64,000 bases of DNA from Arthrobacter cupressi. GTDB lineage: Bacteria > Actinomycetota > Actinomycetes > Actinomycetales > Micrococcaceae. This document shows, piece by piece, positions 8,681 to 16,432 of this stretch (positions are counted from its first letter, which is position 1; each line of letters begins with the position of its first letter). The stretch covers positions 248,001 to 312,000 of the forward strand of contig NZ_FNEI01000001.1 of NCBI RefSeq assembly GCF_900099975.1. Direction: 5' to 3'. The notes under the pieces were generated by a model. The model saw only the letters and a program-made list of their open reading frames with translations, was not told where the DNA came from and did no database searches. The position numbers were made by a program, and so were the translations under genes.

Positions 8681-8884
8681 ATGGCTACAGGTATCGTCAA
8701 GTGGTTCAACGCCGAAAAGGGCTTCGGCTTCATCTCTCCCGAAGATGGCAGCCAGGACGTTTTCGCCCACTACTCCGCAATTAACTCCTCGGGCTACCGC
8801 TCCCTCGAAGAGAACCAGAAGGTTTCCTTCGACGTCGAGCAGGGCCCCAAGGGTCCCCAGGCAGTGAACATCCAGGCCATCTAG
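8681..8884 (+). CDS. cspA: Cold-shock protein (CspA family)
   Basis: A 67-residue single cold-shock domain with both RNA-binding motifs, KGFGFI (RNP1) and DVFAHY (RNP2), and the usual length for the family. It binds single-stranded RNA/DNA and acts as an RNA chaperone. AAGGAA lies 8 nt before the ATG, in the loop of a small hairpin. A perfect terminator hairpin follows immediately, so it is monocistronic. Confidence 0.95.
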   Translation: MATGIVKWFNAEKGFGFISPEDGSQDVFAHYSAINSSGYRSLEENQKVSFDVEQGPKGPQAVNIQAI

Positions 8885-8898
8885 GTTTCGGATTCACT

Positions 8899-8937
8899 AA
8901 AAAGCAGGGCCGGTCGTTTCGACCGGCCCTGCTTTTT
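8899..8937 (+). terminator. Rho-independent terminator of cspA
   Basis: An 18-bp perfect inverted repeat with a 3-nt loop (TTT); the right arm ends in five T residues. Strongest intrinsic terminator in the window. Confidence 0.9.
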
Positions 8938-9044
8938 GTTTGCCTGCTTTTCGGGGTGGTTATCCACATAGCATCATTTGTCGGTGTTGCCCGGGGGCGG
9001 GCACTCCTACCGTGGTGGGAAAGCCGCCTTCCGAAGGAGCCCCG

Positions 9045-9509
9045 ATGAACAGGATTCTCGCCCCCTTTGTACTACTCTGCTGCTTGGCGCTTGGCGGTTG
9101 CGTCTTCCCAGCCGGACCGCCGGAGGTGGGGCATGCGAGCGCCTCACCGACGGGCGAAGTCCCCGCCGCTGTGGAGGCAGAGGCCACGTCTAGCAATCCG
9201 CCGTCCGCGAGTGCCGAGGAAGGCCAAGCGAAAATCATGACGGCGGCCGAAACCTGCCGCGAATGGCGGAACCTTATGGGCTTCATCGCCTTTGGTGCGC
9301 CGACCGCCGAGGATGTTCTGATTCGTGCAACCAAGGTTTCGGCGGGAGCCCCGGCGGAGTTGAAGGCCGAGTCCGCTACCGCTGCAGAGGCAATTACTTA
9401 CACGACGCTCAACAAGCACCTTGGCCGCGACATGGGCAACGCCGAACAGGCACTGGTGGAGCTACGGGCTGCCTGCAAAGCCGAAGCAAGCATCGACATC
9501 ATTCCCTGA
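9045..9509 (+). CDS. Small hypothetical lipoprotein
   Basis: A 154-residue protein with a signal peptide and lipobox LALGGC, followed by a Pro/Ala/Ser-rich linker and a mostly helical domain (about residues 65-150). The ATG at 9045 has AGGAG upstream at good spacing; the longer ORF beginning at 8940 lacks one. I do not recognise the domain. It sits among other lipoprotein genes and may share their surface role, but no function can be assigned. Confidence 0.65.
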   Translation: MNRILAPFVLLCCLALGGCVFPAGPPEVGHASASPTGEVPAAVEAEATSSNPPSASAEEGQAKIMTAAETCREWRNLMGFIAFGAPTAEDVLIRATKVSAGAPAELKAESATAAEAITYTTLNKHLGRDMGNAEQALVELRAACKAEASIDIIP

Positions 9510-9549
9510 CATTGCTTGGCGGCGCACTTCTGCTGGAAGCATTGACCCC

Positions 9550-9810
9550 ATGGACGCACCCGCCAACATTCCCGGCATCGAACTTCGCATCAGCATTGCC
9601 GGCACCGATCCCCTCATTTGGCGTCAGTTGATACTGCCGGCGATTGCCACGGTCGCCGACTTCCATAGCGCGGTCCAGCGGGCCTTCGAATGGGAGGACC
9701 GCCACCTCCACGGCGTCCGCGCCGTCGACCGCGCTGGCCAGCCAGGGCTCACCGACTCCGGTATCAAGTTCCTGCTCGAAGTCCAACGCCGCATGGGCGA
9801 CCGGAAGTAG
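9550..9810 (+). CDS. Truncated pRiA4b ORF-3-like (IS1096 passenger-like) protein
   Basis: An 86-residue reading frame whose first 55 residues match the N-terminus of the plasmid pRiA4b ORF-3-like family (ELRISIAGTDPLIWRQL, then EWEDRHLHG). Family members are usually about 170-200 residues, so more than half is missing, and residues after HLHG do not continue the family pattern. This looks like the 5' remnant of an accessory gene carried by mobile DNA. GGAAG lies about 10 nt before the ATG, so it may still be translated. Confidence 0.5.
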   Translation: MDAPANIPGIELRISIAGTDPLIWRQLILPAIATVADFHSAVQRAFEWEDRHLHGVRAVDRAGQPGLTDSGIKFLLEVQRRMGDRK

Positions 9811-9823
9811 GACTGGGATTTGC

Positions 9824-10747
9824 CTACTTTCCGGCAGTGCCCGGGCATCCGGCGCCGTTCGGGTTCTCCAGGCAGTTCTCCGCGTAGAGGTGCGTTTCCG
9901 TGCGCCAGACGCTAATGGGGACGGCGGGGCTGTTGACTTGGGCGGTTCCGATGATGGGGACCCAGGGTCCGCCGTCGACGGAGTATTCGCCGGTGTAGGT
10001 GGTGGAGACGGAGATGTGGTAATCTCCGGTCGCGGTATAGACGTGGCTCGTGCGGGTCTCGGAGTCGAGCTCGGCCTGGTCCGGCCGGAGTGGTCCGCCC
10101 TGGATGGTGAAGGTTTTCGTAGTGCCGTCGCCGTAGTTCCAAGCGAACGACGACGGGTGGGCCCTAACGCTAATGACCTTGCCGGCGAGCCGGGGTGAGA
10201 AACCTTGGTCGCTAACCTCGGCGTAGACGTTGGTGTACGCGCCTTTGAGGGTATGCCGGCCGGGCTGCGTGACGATCTTCGCAGGCTTCAATGCCAGGGA
10301 GCGGAACTCGGTGATGCTGAAGGCCGGACGGGAAGGGCCTACCGGGCGGTCGACTGGGTCACTCGGATAAGAACAGGCCTGTGTCTGAAAGGTTTCCCAA
10401 TTTGAGATACCGTCATTCCGCTTGTAGTCCCAGTCCACCATCGTGCCGCCTGGTTTCTCATTGCATTTGGCATCCAGAAGTGTGCATTCGGCGATGGAGA
10501 GGGTGTCTTGACCGACCGCGCAGGTGGGAGTCTTCCTAAACAGGAAGGCGGGCTTTCCAGCAATATCCACCGTGTTCAGAACTGCCGTTTGTTCTGTCTT
10601 CGGCAATCCATTGCCAGCCTGGGCTACCGCTTTTCCTCCGTGGAGACTACCCGACTCATTCCTCGCGAGAGCTGCCGACGCTGGGGCGAATAGCAAGAAG
10701 ACAACGAGGGCAATGACGCCTGTTTTGCGGACACGCTTGTTCATCAT
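9824..10747 (-). CDS. Secreted PKD-domain protein, copy B
   Basis: A 307-residue exported protein, paralogue of the protein at 5714-6658. It has a signal peptide (VIALVVFLLFAPASAALA), a Cys-rich N-terminal half (CAVGQD, CTLLDAKC, ACSYP) and a C-terminal PKD-like domain (WNYGDGTT, TRTSHVYTATGDYH, GEYSVDGGPW). The ATG at 10747 overlaps the stop of the upstream DUF6318 gene (ATGA); a second ATG follows immediately at 10744. Same order as in copy A: lipoprotein first, PKD protein second, overlapping. Confidence 0.75.
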   Translation of the reverse strand: MMNKRVRKTGVIALVVFLLFAPASAALARNESGSLHGGKAVAQAGNGLPKTEQTAVLNTVDIAGKPAFLFRKTPTCAVGQDTLSIAECTLLDAKCNEKPGGTMVDWDYKRNDGISNWETFQTQACSYPSDPVDRPVGPSRPAFSITEFRSLALKPAKIVTQPGRHTLKGAYTNVYAEVSDQGFSPRLAGKVISVRAHPSSFAWNYGDGTTKTFTIQGGPLRPDQAELDSETRTSHVYTATGDYHISVSTTYTGEYSVDGGPWVPIIGTAQVNSPAVPISVWRTETHLYAENCLENPNGAGCPGTAGK

Positions 10748-11373
10748 GACCCACTCGGAACACCGAAGTCTGCCACGATCCATGAGCCGTTCTTGAACCG
10801 TGAGTACATGACGAAGACGTCGTCGCCAGCGGCGTGCCCTTCGTTTTGGCTCACCTGCTTTCCTGTGGAGTCATACTCACGCATCGCGCCCTGCGACACG
10901 GTCATCAACGGTGAATAGGTGCCATTGATGTCAGCTTGGAACTTGTCAGAGTACTTCTCAATCTTTAGTTCTCCTCCAACAAACCACCCGTTCTTCTTGT
11001 AAGTCTCGGGAATGCCCTCCTGCACGTTCTTGCACGTTTTGCAGCCCGGGACGGTGAGCTTGTTGACGGGACCGTAATCTCCCGTGATGAAGCCGTAGTT
11101 CATCAAACTCAACCAGTAGTCCGCAAAGGCGCGGAGGCCTTCCTTCGTCTCCTTCGTCGCAGCCTCCGGCAGCTCCGGCACCGGGATGTTCCGGGCAGGG
11201 CCGTTGGACGACGCCGGAGTCGGCTTCGAGGCGTCCGGAGTCGGGGATGCGGAAGTCGCGCTCGGGCTTGCCGACGAAGACGGCGCTGGAGAACCCTGGC
11301 ACGCGGTCAGCGCCAGCAGGGCAGCAAGAGAAGCGGCCGCAATGGGCGCAAGACGGTGCAGTTTGAGAGTCAC
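10744..11373 (-). CDS. DUF6318-like lipoprotein, copy B
   Basis: A 209-residue lipoprotein with lipobox LTAC, a Ser/Pro/Ala/Thr linker and a C-terminal domain paralogous to the protein at 5092-5730 (NIPVPELP, GLRAFADYWLSLMNYGF, GCKTC, RFKNGSWIVADFG). It starts at a GTG preceded by GGGGGA. It is the first gene of a two-gene operon with the PKD protein. Function unknown; the membrane-anchored lipoprotein may recruit the co-encoded secreted PKD protein. Confidence 0.75.
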   Translation of the reverse strand: MTLKLHRLAPIAAASLAALLALTACQGSPAPSSSASPSATSASPTPDASKPTPASSNGPARNIPVPELPEAATKETKEGLRAFADYWLSLMNYGFITGDYGPVNKLTVPGCKTCKNVQEGIPETYKKNGWFVGGELKIEKYSDKFQADINGTYSPLMTVSQGAMREYDSTGKQVSQNEGHAAGDDVFVMYSRFKNGSWIVADFGVPSGS

Positions 11374-11429
11374 GTGGACATCCCCCGAGTCGGTGTGGCT
11401 GTGGCGTAAAAGCCCGTTCCCACCCGATT

Positions 11430-12824
11430 TTACAGAATTGTCACACCGCGCTTTGAGTTATCCACAGAGATGACAGGCGCGGTCACCGTTGAAGCTTCAG
11501 CAGTGGCGCCGGTCCCTAGCCCCCGCACGGTCCACCCTGCGGCTTCCCAAGCCGCAGCGTCCAGCACGTTCCGCGCGTCCAGCACCGTCCGGCGTCGTAC
11601 GAGAGCTCCAACAGCTTCAGGCGAGAGGGAGCGGTATTCCTCCCACTCGGTCAGCAGCAGCACCAGCTCGGCGCCCTCCAGCGCCCGGGTGGTGGAGGAC
11701 TCGAAGCGCAGCTGCGGGTAGCGCATCCAGGCGTTGTTGATCGCCTTCGGGTCCGTGACGGTGACGTGGGCGCCGGCAGCGGCGAGCTGCAGGGCGACGT
11801 CCAGGGCGGGGGAGTCGCGGATGTCGTCCGTGTCCGGCTTGAACGCCGCGCCGAGCACCGTGACGGTGCGGCCGGAGAGGTGCCCGCGGCACAGTTCCCG
11901 GGCGACCTCGACGGTGCGGGCGCGCTGGCCCAGGTTGACCGAATCGACGACGCCCATCCATTCCTCCACAGAGGAAACGTCCAGGGCACGGGCCTGTGCT
12001 CGGAAGGAACGGATGTCCTTGGGCAGGCAGCCGCCGCCGAAGCCGAGCCCGGCGTGCAGGTAGCGGTTGCCGATCCGCGGGTCCAGGCCCATCGCCTCGC
12101 TGAGCTCGGACACGTCGGCACCGGAGGCGTCGCAGAGCTCGGCCATGGCGTTGATGAAGCTGACCTTGGTGGCCAGGAAGGCGTTGGCGGCGGACTTGAT
12201 GAGCTCCGCCGTCGCGAAGTTGCAGACCAGCCGGGGGATGCCCGCGCTGATCAGGGGCTCGTACACGGCATCCAGTGCCTTCGTCACCGGAACCCCGGCT
12301 GCGGAGGAGTTGCCGCCGGGCACGCCGTACACCAGCCGGTCCGGCACGAGGGAGTCCTTCACGGCGGTGCCCTGCCGCAGGAACTCGGGGTTCCAGCCGA
12401 GCAGCACGTCGGGCCGGCGGGCCAGGACGCCGCGGAGCATGTCCACCGTGCCGACCGGAACCGTGGACTTGCCTACCAGGACGGCGCCCTTCGCCAGGTG
12501 CGGCAGCAGGCTCTTCGTGGCCGCGATCAGGTAGGACAGGTCAGCGGTGTCCGAGGTCTTGGACTGCGGGGTGCCCACGCAGAGGAAATGCAACGAAGCA
12601 GAGGCCGCGTCCTCGAACTCCGCGGAGAAGCTCAGCCGCCCGGTGGCGAAGCCGTCCTTCAGGAGCTCGTCCAGGCCGGGTTCGTGGAAGGGCGCGAAGC
12701 CCTTGTTCAAATGGGCCACCTTCTGGGCATCCACGTCGATGCCCACCACGGTGTGGCCCATCGAGGCGAGGGTGGCCGCGTGCACGGCACCGAGGTAGCC
12801 GCAGCCGATGACGGAAATCTTCAT
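11430..12824 (-). CDS. ugd: UDP-glucose 6-dehydrogenase
   Basis: A 464-residue UDP-glucose/GDP-mannose dehydrogenase family enzyme that oxidises UDP-glucose to UDP-glucuronate with NAD+. It has the N-terminal NAD-binding motif IGCGYLGAVHA, the central GKSTVPVGT segment, the catalytic Cys in GFGGGCLPKD (about residue 268) and the C-terminal domain with AFKPDTDDIRDSPA. The ATG at 12824 overlaps the stop of the glycosyltransferase gene (ATGA); the longer ORF to 12959 adds a non-homologous stretch. Co-transcription suggests that its UDP-glucuronate is used by, or after, that glycosyltransferase. Confidence 0.9.
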   Translation of the reverse strand: MKISVIGCGYLGAVHAATLASMGHTVVGIDVDAQKVAHLNKGFAPFHEPGLDELLKDGFATGRLSFSAEFEDAASASLHFLCVGTPQSKTSDTADLSYLIAATKSLLPHLAKGAVLVGKSTVPVGTVDMLRGVLARRPDVLLGWNPEFLRQGTAVKDSLVPDRLVYGVPGGNSSAAGVPVTKALDAVYEPLISAGIPRLVCNFATAELIKSAANAFLATKVSFINAMAELCDASGADVSELSEAMGLDPRIGNRYLHAGLGFGGGCLPKDIRSFRAQARALDVSSVEEWMGVVDSVNLGQRARTVEVARELCRGHLSGRTVTVLGAAFKPDTDDIRDSPALDVALQLAAAGAHVTVTDPKAINNAWMRYPQLRFESSTTRALEGAELVLLLTEWEEYRSLSPEAVGALVRRRTVLDARNVLDAAAWEAAGWTVRGLGTGATAEASTVTAPVISVDNSKRGVTIL

Positions 12825-14086
12825 GAGGCAAGTCCTTTGCTGGAAGTCAGGGGCGAGGCCGGGAGGACAGGAACCGGAGGAGCGGGCAGTTCCGCGAGCT
12901 CCTCGCCGTCGATCACGGCTTGGTACTGGCGCACCAGTTCGGCGCTGAGGGCGGGCCACGTCCGGCCCTGGACCGAAGCGAGGGCCGCCGTTCCGAACGC
13001 GCGGCGCTTGGCGTCGTCGCCCATCAGGTCCTGGACGTAACCGCGCAGCTGGGCGAGGTTCCCCGGCTCGTACAGCCAGCCGGTGCGCGAATTCTCCACG
13101 AGGTCCAGGGGGCCGCCGCGGCCGGTGGCCACCACGGGAACGCCGGAGGCCATGGCTTCCTGGATGGTCTGGCAGAAGGTCTCGAATTCGCCCGGATGGA
13201 CGAAAAGATCAAAGGAGGCCACGGCCTCGGCCAGGGCGTCGCCGCCCAGGAAGCCGGTGAACACCGCGCCGGGCAGGGCAGCCTCGAGGGCCGCGCGCTG
13301 CGGCCCGTCGCCCACCACCACAAGCCTGGTGCCGGGCAGGTCGGCGAGGACGGCCAGGTCTTCCACCTGTTTTTCGACGGCGAGCCGGCCGACGTAGCCG
13401 ATGATCCGCTCGCGGCCGGGGGCCGGGGAGCCGCCGGGAGCTGCGGAGCCGCCGGGAGCCACGGAGCCGCCGGGAGCTGCGGAGCCGCCGGAAAGCACGG
13501 AGGTGCGCCACGCCGTCGACCGCTTCGCGGGATTGAAACGCGCGGTATCCACACCGCGCCGCCACATGTCCACGCGCAGGATCCCGCGGCCGCGCAACTG
13601 ATTCAGCGCGAACGTGGACGGGACCAGGGTCCGGTCAGCCAGGAGGTGGATGTTGTCCACCCGGTTCCAGGCCCAGTTCTCCAGGAACGGCACGCCGTAG
13701 CGGCCGGCGTAGCTGGGAACCTCGGTCTGGTAGATGGCCACCGTGGGGATGCCGAGCTGGTGCGCGGCCTGCACGGCCCGCCAGCCGAGCACGAACGGGG
13801 AGGCGAGGTGAACGACGTCGGGGGCGAAATCGGCAAGGATGCGCTTGACCCGATTCACACCACCCAACGCAACCCGCACGTTCGTGTACCCGGCGAGCGG
13901 CACCGACGGCAGCCGGTGCACGTACGCGCCCTTCACGACGCTCGAAACATCGGTGTCCGACGTCGACGGCGCAATCACCATCACCTCGTCCCCGCGCTCC
14001 TGCAGATGCTCCAGCACCCGCAGGATGGAATGCGTTACCCCGTTCATCAGCGGCAGGAATGATTCGGCGACGATTGCGATCCTCAC
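12821..14086 (-). CDS. GT4 family glycosyltransferase (MgtA/PimB-like)
   Basis: A roughly 421-residue GT-B glycosyltransferase. The N-terminus (RIAIVAESFLPLMNGVTHS) is typical of actinobacterial mannosyltransferases such as MgtA and PimB'. The C-terminal domain has the GRLAVEKQ nucleotide-sugar segment and the E-x7-E motif (EFETFCQTIQEAM). MgtA in Corynebacterium/Micrococcus mannosylates a glucuronosyl diacylglycerol, and the coupled UDP-glucose dehydrogenase would supply glucuronate, so a ManGlcA-glycolipid role is plausible but inferred. I chose the GTG at 14086 because it fits the family N-terminus; GTG codons at 14095 and 14182 are alternatives. A low-complexity GGSAAP repeat is inserted between the two Rossmann domains. 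Confidence 0.8.
   Translation of the reverse strand: MRIAIVAESFLPLMNGVTHSILRVLEHLQERGDEVMVIAPSTSDTDVSSVVKGAYVHRLPSVPLAGYTNVRVALGGVNRVKRILADFAPDVVHLASPFVLGWRAVQAAHQLGIPTVAIYQTEVPSYAGRYGVPFLENWAWNRVDNIHLLADRTLVPSTFALNQLRGRGILRVDMWRRGVDTARFNPAKRSTAWRTSVLSGGSAAPGGSVAPGGSAAPGGSPAPGRERIIGYVGRLAVEKQVEDLAVLADLPGTRLVVVGDGPQRAALEAALPGAVFTGFLGGDALAEAVASFDLFVHPGEFETFCQTIQEAMASGVPVVATGRGGPLDLVENSRTGWLYEPGNLAQLRGYVQDLMGDDAKRRAFGTAALASVQGRTWPALSAELVRQYQAVIDGEELAELPAPPVPVLPASPLTSSKGLAS
13428..13491 (-). repeat. 18-bp in-frame tandem repeat inside the glycosyltransferase
   Basis: About 3.5 copies of an 18-nt unit (13428-13445, 13446-13463, 13464-13481, partial to 13491), coding for GGSAAP-type hexapeptides at the interdomain linker. 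One copy differs at two positions. A likely site of copy-number variation. Confidence 0.85.
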
Positions 14087-14201
14087 GCTGTCCACGCTCG
14101 TGGCGGCGGTTGGCGGCGCGGCGGAAACGGCGTGACGGTGCAGGAAAACTTTGGTGAACAGATGCCCGACGGCGGCGGGCACCGGGGCGGGCCGGCCGGT
14201 C

Positions 14202-14645
14202 TCAGTCCGGCTGGCTGCTGCCCCGCGCCCGCTTCAGATCCTTCCGGAGCCCGCGGTTGTCCGCCCGCAGTTCGCGGTTGTCTTCGGTCAGGCCGCGGTT
14301 GTCCTCGGCCAGCCCGCGGTTCGCGGCTTCGAGTTCCAGCACCAGCTTCACCCCGGCCAGGTTCAGTCCTTCATCCAGGAGCACGCCGATCCTGCGCAGC
14401 GTGACGAGATTGGCCTCGCTGTAGCGGCGCGTGCCGCCGTCCGTCCGTTCCGGTGTGAGCAGCCCCTTGCGCTCGTACAGCCGAAGGTTCTGCTGGCCCG
14501 TGCCGACGAGTTCGGCCGCGACGGAGATGGCGTAGAGGCCGAGCTCGTTGCGTCCGCCGGCCCAGCGGGCCGCACCGCCGTCCGCCCCGGCGGCCGTACC
14601 GCCGTCGTGCTCTCCGGCGGAAAACCCGCCACCCAAACCCGCCAT
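14202..14645 (-). CDS. MerR family regulator (HspR-like)
   Basis: A 147-residue regulator with a MerR HTH (LYAISVAAELVGTGQQNLRLYERKGLL, then GGTRRYSEAN), about residues 37-90. It has the layout of HspR, the repressor of actinobacterial heat-shock genes, and is divergently transcribed from an hsp20 gene, so it probably controls that gene. The C-terminus is a coiled coil made of heptads (NRGLAED, NRGLTED, NRELRAD, NRGLRKD) encoded by 21-bp repeats. The ATG at 14645 has GGAGGG upstream. No clear HAIR inverted repeat was seen in the divergent region, so the operator is unassigned. Confidence 0.8.
   Translation of the reverse strand: MAGLGGGFSAGEHDGGTAAGADGGAARWAGGRNELGLYAISVAAELVGTGQQNLRLYERKGLLTPERTDGGTRRYSEANLVTLRRIGVLLDEGLNLAGVKLVLELEAANRGLAEDNRGLTEDNRELRADNRGLRKDLKRARGSSQPD
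14254..14316 (-). repeat. 21-bp tandem repeat coding heptads in the MerR coiled coil
   Basis: Three 21-nt units (14254-14274, 14275-14295, 14296-14316), each coding one heptad of the type NRGLxxD, so changes in copy number would lengthen the coiled coil by exactly two turns. Confidence 0.8.
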
Positions 14646-14775
14646 GAAAACCCTCCAAAAATCCTCTTGCACCACCTTCTCACCAGTGCTATAAAAAATC
14701 TATACCAGCCACCACAGATATGGGGGCTGGGGAACCAACAGAATCAGCATCAAGATGTGAAGGAGTGAGAACCAA

Positions 14776-15198
14776 ATGCTGATGCGCACTGACCCGTTCC
14801 GCGAATTCGACAGGCTCGCCCAACAGGTTTTTGGCACAACAGCACGCCCCGCCGGCATGCCCATGGACGCGTGGCAGGAGGGCGAGAAATTCATTGTTGC
14901 CCTCGACCTGCCGGGGGTGGCTCCTGATTCCATCGAGCTGGACGTCGAACGCAACGTCCTCACTGTCAAGGCAGAGCGGAAGTCGCCGGCGGGCGAAGAC
15001 ACCGAGATGATCGCCGCTGAACGCCCGCAGGGTGTCTTCAGCAGGCAGCTCATCCTCGGCGACACCCTGGATACTGAAGGGGTGCAGGCCAGTTACGACG
15101 CAGGCGTCCTGACGCTCCGCATCCCGGTGGCCGAAAAGGCCAAGCCGCGGCGCATCGAGATCACCTCCAACGAACAACGCCAGGAGATTAGCGCCTGA
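14776..15198 (+). CDS. Hsp20/alpha-crystallin small heat-shock protein
   Basis: A 140-residue sHsp. The alpha-crystallin domain spans about residues 33-125 ([13 protein letters not shown], then [17 protein letters not shown]) and ends with the conserved strand [11 protein letters not shown]. The C-terminal tail lacks the usual I-x-I motif in a clear form (PRRIEITSN). It holds unfolding proteins under heat stress. The ATG has GAAGGAG upstream. Divergent from the HspR-like gene at 14202-14645. Confidence 0.92.
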   Translation: MLMRTDPFREFDRLAQQVFGTTARPAGMPMDAWQEGEKFIVALDLPGVAPDSIELDVERNVLTVKAERKSPAGEDTEMIAAERPQGVFSRQLILGDTLDTEGVQASYDAGVLTLRIPVAEKAKPRRIEITSNEQRQEISA

Positions 15199-15205
15199 CC
15201 CTGCC

Positions 15206-15244
15206 GCTCCGCCGGAGTTCGCCCGGGGGTGGCCCCGGCGGAGC
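15206..15244 (+). terminator. Hairpin after hsp20
   Basis: 10-bp perfect inverted repeat (GCTCCGCCGG/CCGGCGGAGC) starting 7 nt after the hsp20 stop, with further GC pairing inside; no T tract. Confidence 0.5.
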
Positions 15245-15421
15245 ACACGAACGGGAGCATCGGACCGGCCGCATCGGAAGAAGGGGTGCAGGCTTCGCGC
15301 CACACCACAGCGCTTGTTGCGCAGAGGAAACGCGGCCCCCGACGGTGTCTCCCAACGGGCGGCCCCTGGTGCCCTCCGGGGGCCGTCCCCAATTCCGTAC
15401 CATTCTCACCGGGGGTCTGCC

Positions 15422-15802
15422 TTGGATAACGGCCACGCCGACTATTACGCAATCCTTGGTGTCCCGCCTGCGGCCACCGCCCGCGAGATCGCCCGGGCGT
15501 ACCGCGGTTTGCTGCGCCGGCTCCATCCGGACACCCGCCAAAAAACCCACGACGGCGGCACCTCCGGGGCGGTCGACCTCCAGCAATTGCACGCCATTAT
15601 GCAGGCGTACGTCGTCCTGTCCGACCCGGAGAAGCGGGCGGCGTACGATCGGGAGCTCCCACCGACCCGCCCGGCCGGGACACCCGTCAAGGTGCGGGTC
15701 CACCGGGATCCGGTACCGCGGGGTCCCGCCGGGCCGCTCAACTTCGGGCCAACCCGCTGGTCGCCCCCGCCCGGCAACACCTTTCCAAGGAGACCTACAT
15801 GA
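15422..15802 (+). CDS. J-domain (DnaJ-like) protein
   Basis: A 126-residue protein consisting of an N-terminal J domain (DYYAILGVPPAATAREIARAYR, HPD motif in RRLHPDTR, then VVLSDPEKRAAYDRE) and a Pro-rich tail. J domains stimulate the ATPase of DnaK. There is no Gly/Phe-rich or zinc-binding region, so it is a type III J protein with a specialised client. I chose the TTG at 15422, which has GGGGG upstream and places the J domain at the N-terminus; ATG-type starts upstream add unrelated sequence. Its stop overlaps the start of the next gene (ATGA). Confidence 0.75.
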   Translation: MDNGHADYYAILGVPPAATAREIARAYRGLLRRLHPDTRQKTHDGGTSGAVDLQQLHAIMQAYVVLSDPEKRAAYDRELPPTRPAGTPVKVRVHRDPVPRGPAGPLNFGPTRWSPPPGNTFPRRPT

Positions 15803-16176
15803 GTGCTTGGCGCTCCTACGACAGCCACCTGATGCCCGCGTTTTACGAACGCTTCGAGCAGCGCTGGGGGAAAGGAACGGCGCCGTTCCTGGACCCGGAA
15901 GTGCACGAGCAACCCATGCCGCGGGCACAGTGGATCAACGTGGACACAGGCGCAGCCGTGGCCGTGGTGCCGATCTGGACCGACGATCCCGAGCATCGTT
16001 CCTTCGGCGTTTTCTACCTTCCACCGGCCGGCGACATCTGGATACTCCGCCCCGGGCCGACGACATTCACCGAACCGGGCAAGGGTGCCTCGCGCGAACA
16101 GGTCTCCCTCCGCAACGACGCCTTCAAGAAAGCCGTGAACCACGCCAAGGCGTTCATTTACGGCCCGCAACCGTAG
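15799..16176 (+). CDS. Hypothetical protein coupled to the J-domain gene
   Basis: A 125-residue soluble protein that I do not recognise. It is Trp/Tyr/Phe-rich (AWRSYDSHLMPAFYERFEQRW; FGVFYLPPAGDIWIL), has no signal peptide or membrane segment, and starts at an ATG overlapping the J-domain gene stop with AAGGAG upstream. Coupled translation with a J protein makes it a candidate client or co-factor, but this is inference. Confidence 0.65.
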   Translation: MSAWRSYDSHLMPAFYERFEQRWGKGTAPFLDPEVHEQPMPRAQWINVDTGAAVAVVPIWTDDPEHRSFGVFYLPPAGDIWILRPGPTTFTEPGKGASREQVSLRNDAFKKAVNHAKAFIYGPQP

Positions 16177-16183
16177 GCGTCTC

Positions 16184-16426
16184 TCAGCTGTCGTGCCTGA
16201 GTTCCTCCGGCAGCTCATCCACGAAGACCGTCTGCGGCGGCTCGAAGTAGATCACCAGGACCTTCTCGCCCACAGGGAACTCGCTGCTCTTGTCGAAGGG
16301 GTGGGCGTGGAAGGCGCTGAGCCCGCCCCGGTACGGCAGCATCACCTCGCCGATGGTCCCGGGGCCGATCCGTCCCGTGACGCGGCCGATCCTGCCGGTG
16401 AGGCTGTGGTCGACGTTCTTATACAT
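16184..16426 (-). CDS. Small NfeD/YuaF-like OB-fold protein
   Basis: An 80-residue soluble protein with a short beta-rich domain (GRIGRVTGRIGPGTIGEVMLPY, GEKVLVIYFEPPQTVFVDEL) resembling the C-terminal OB domain of NfeD/YuaF proteins. These are encoded next to flotillins, and this gene follows the flotillin gene by 6 nt. It lacks the membrane segments of full-length NfeD, so only the soluble domain is present. Confidence 0.65.
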   Translation of the reverse strand: MYKNVDHSLTGRIGRVTGRIGPGTIGEVMLPYRGGLSAFHAHPFDKSSEFPVGEKVLVIYFEPPQTVFVDELPEELRHDS

Positions 16427-16432
16427 GGCGGC

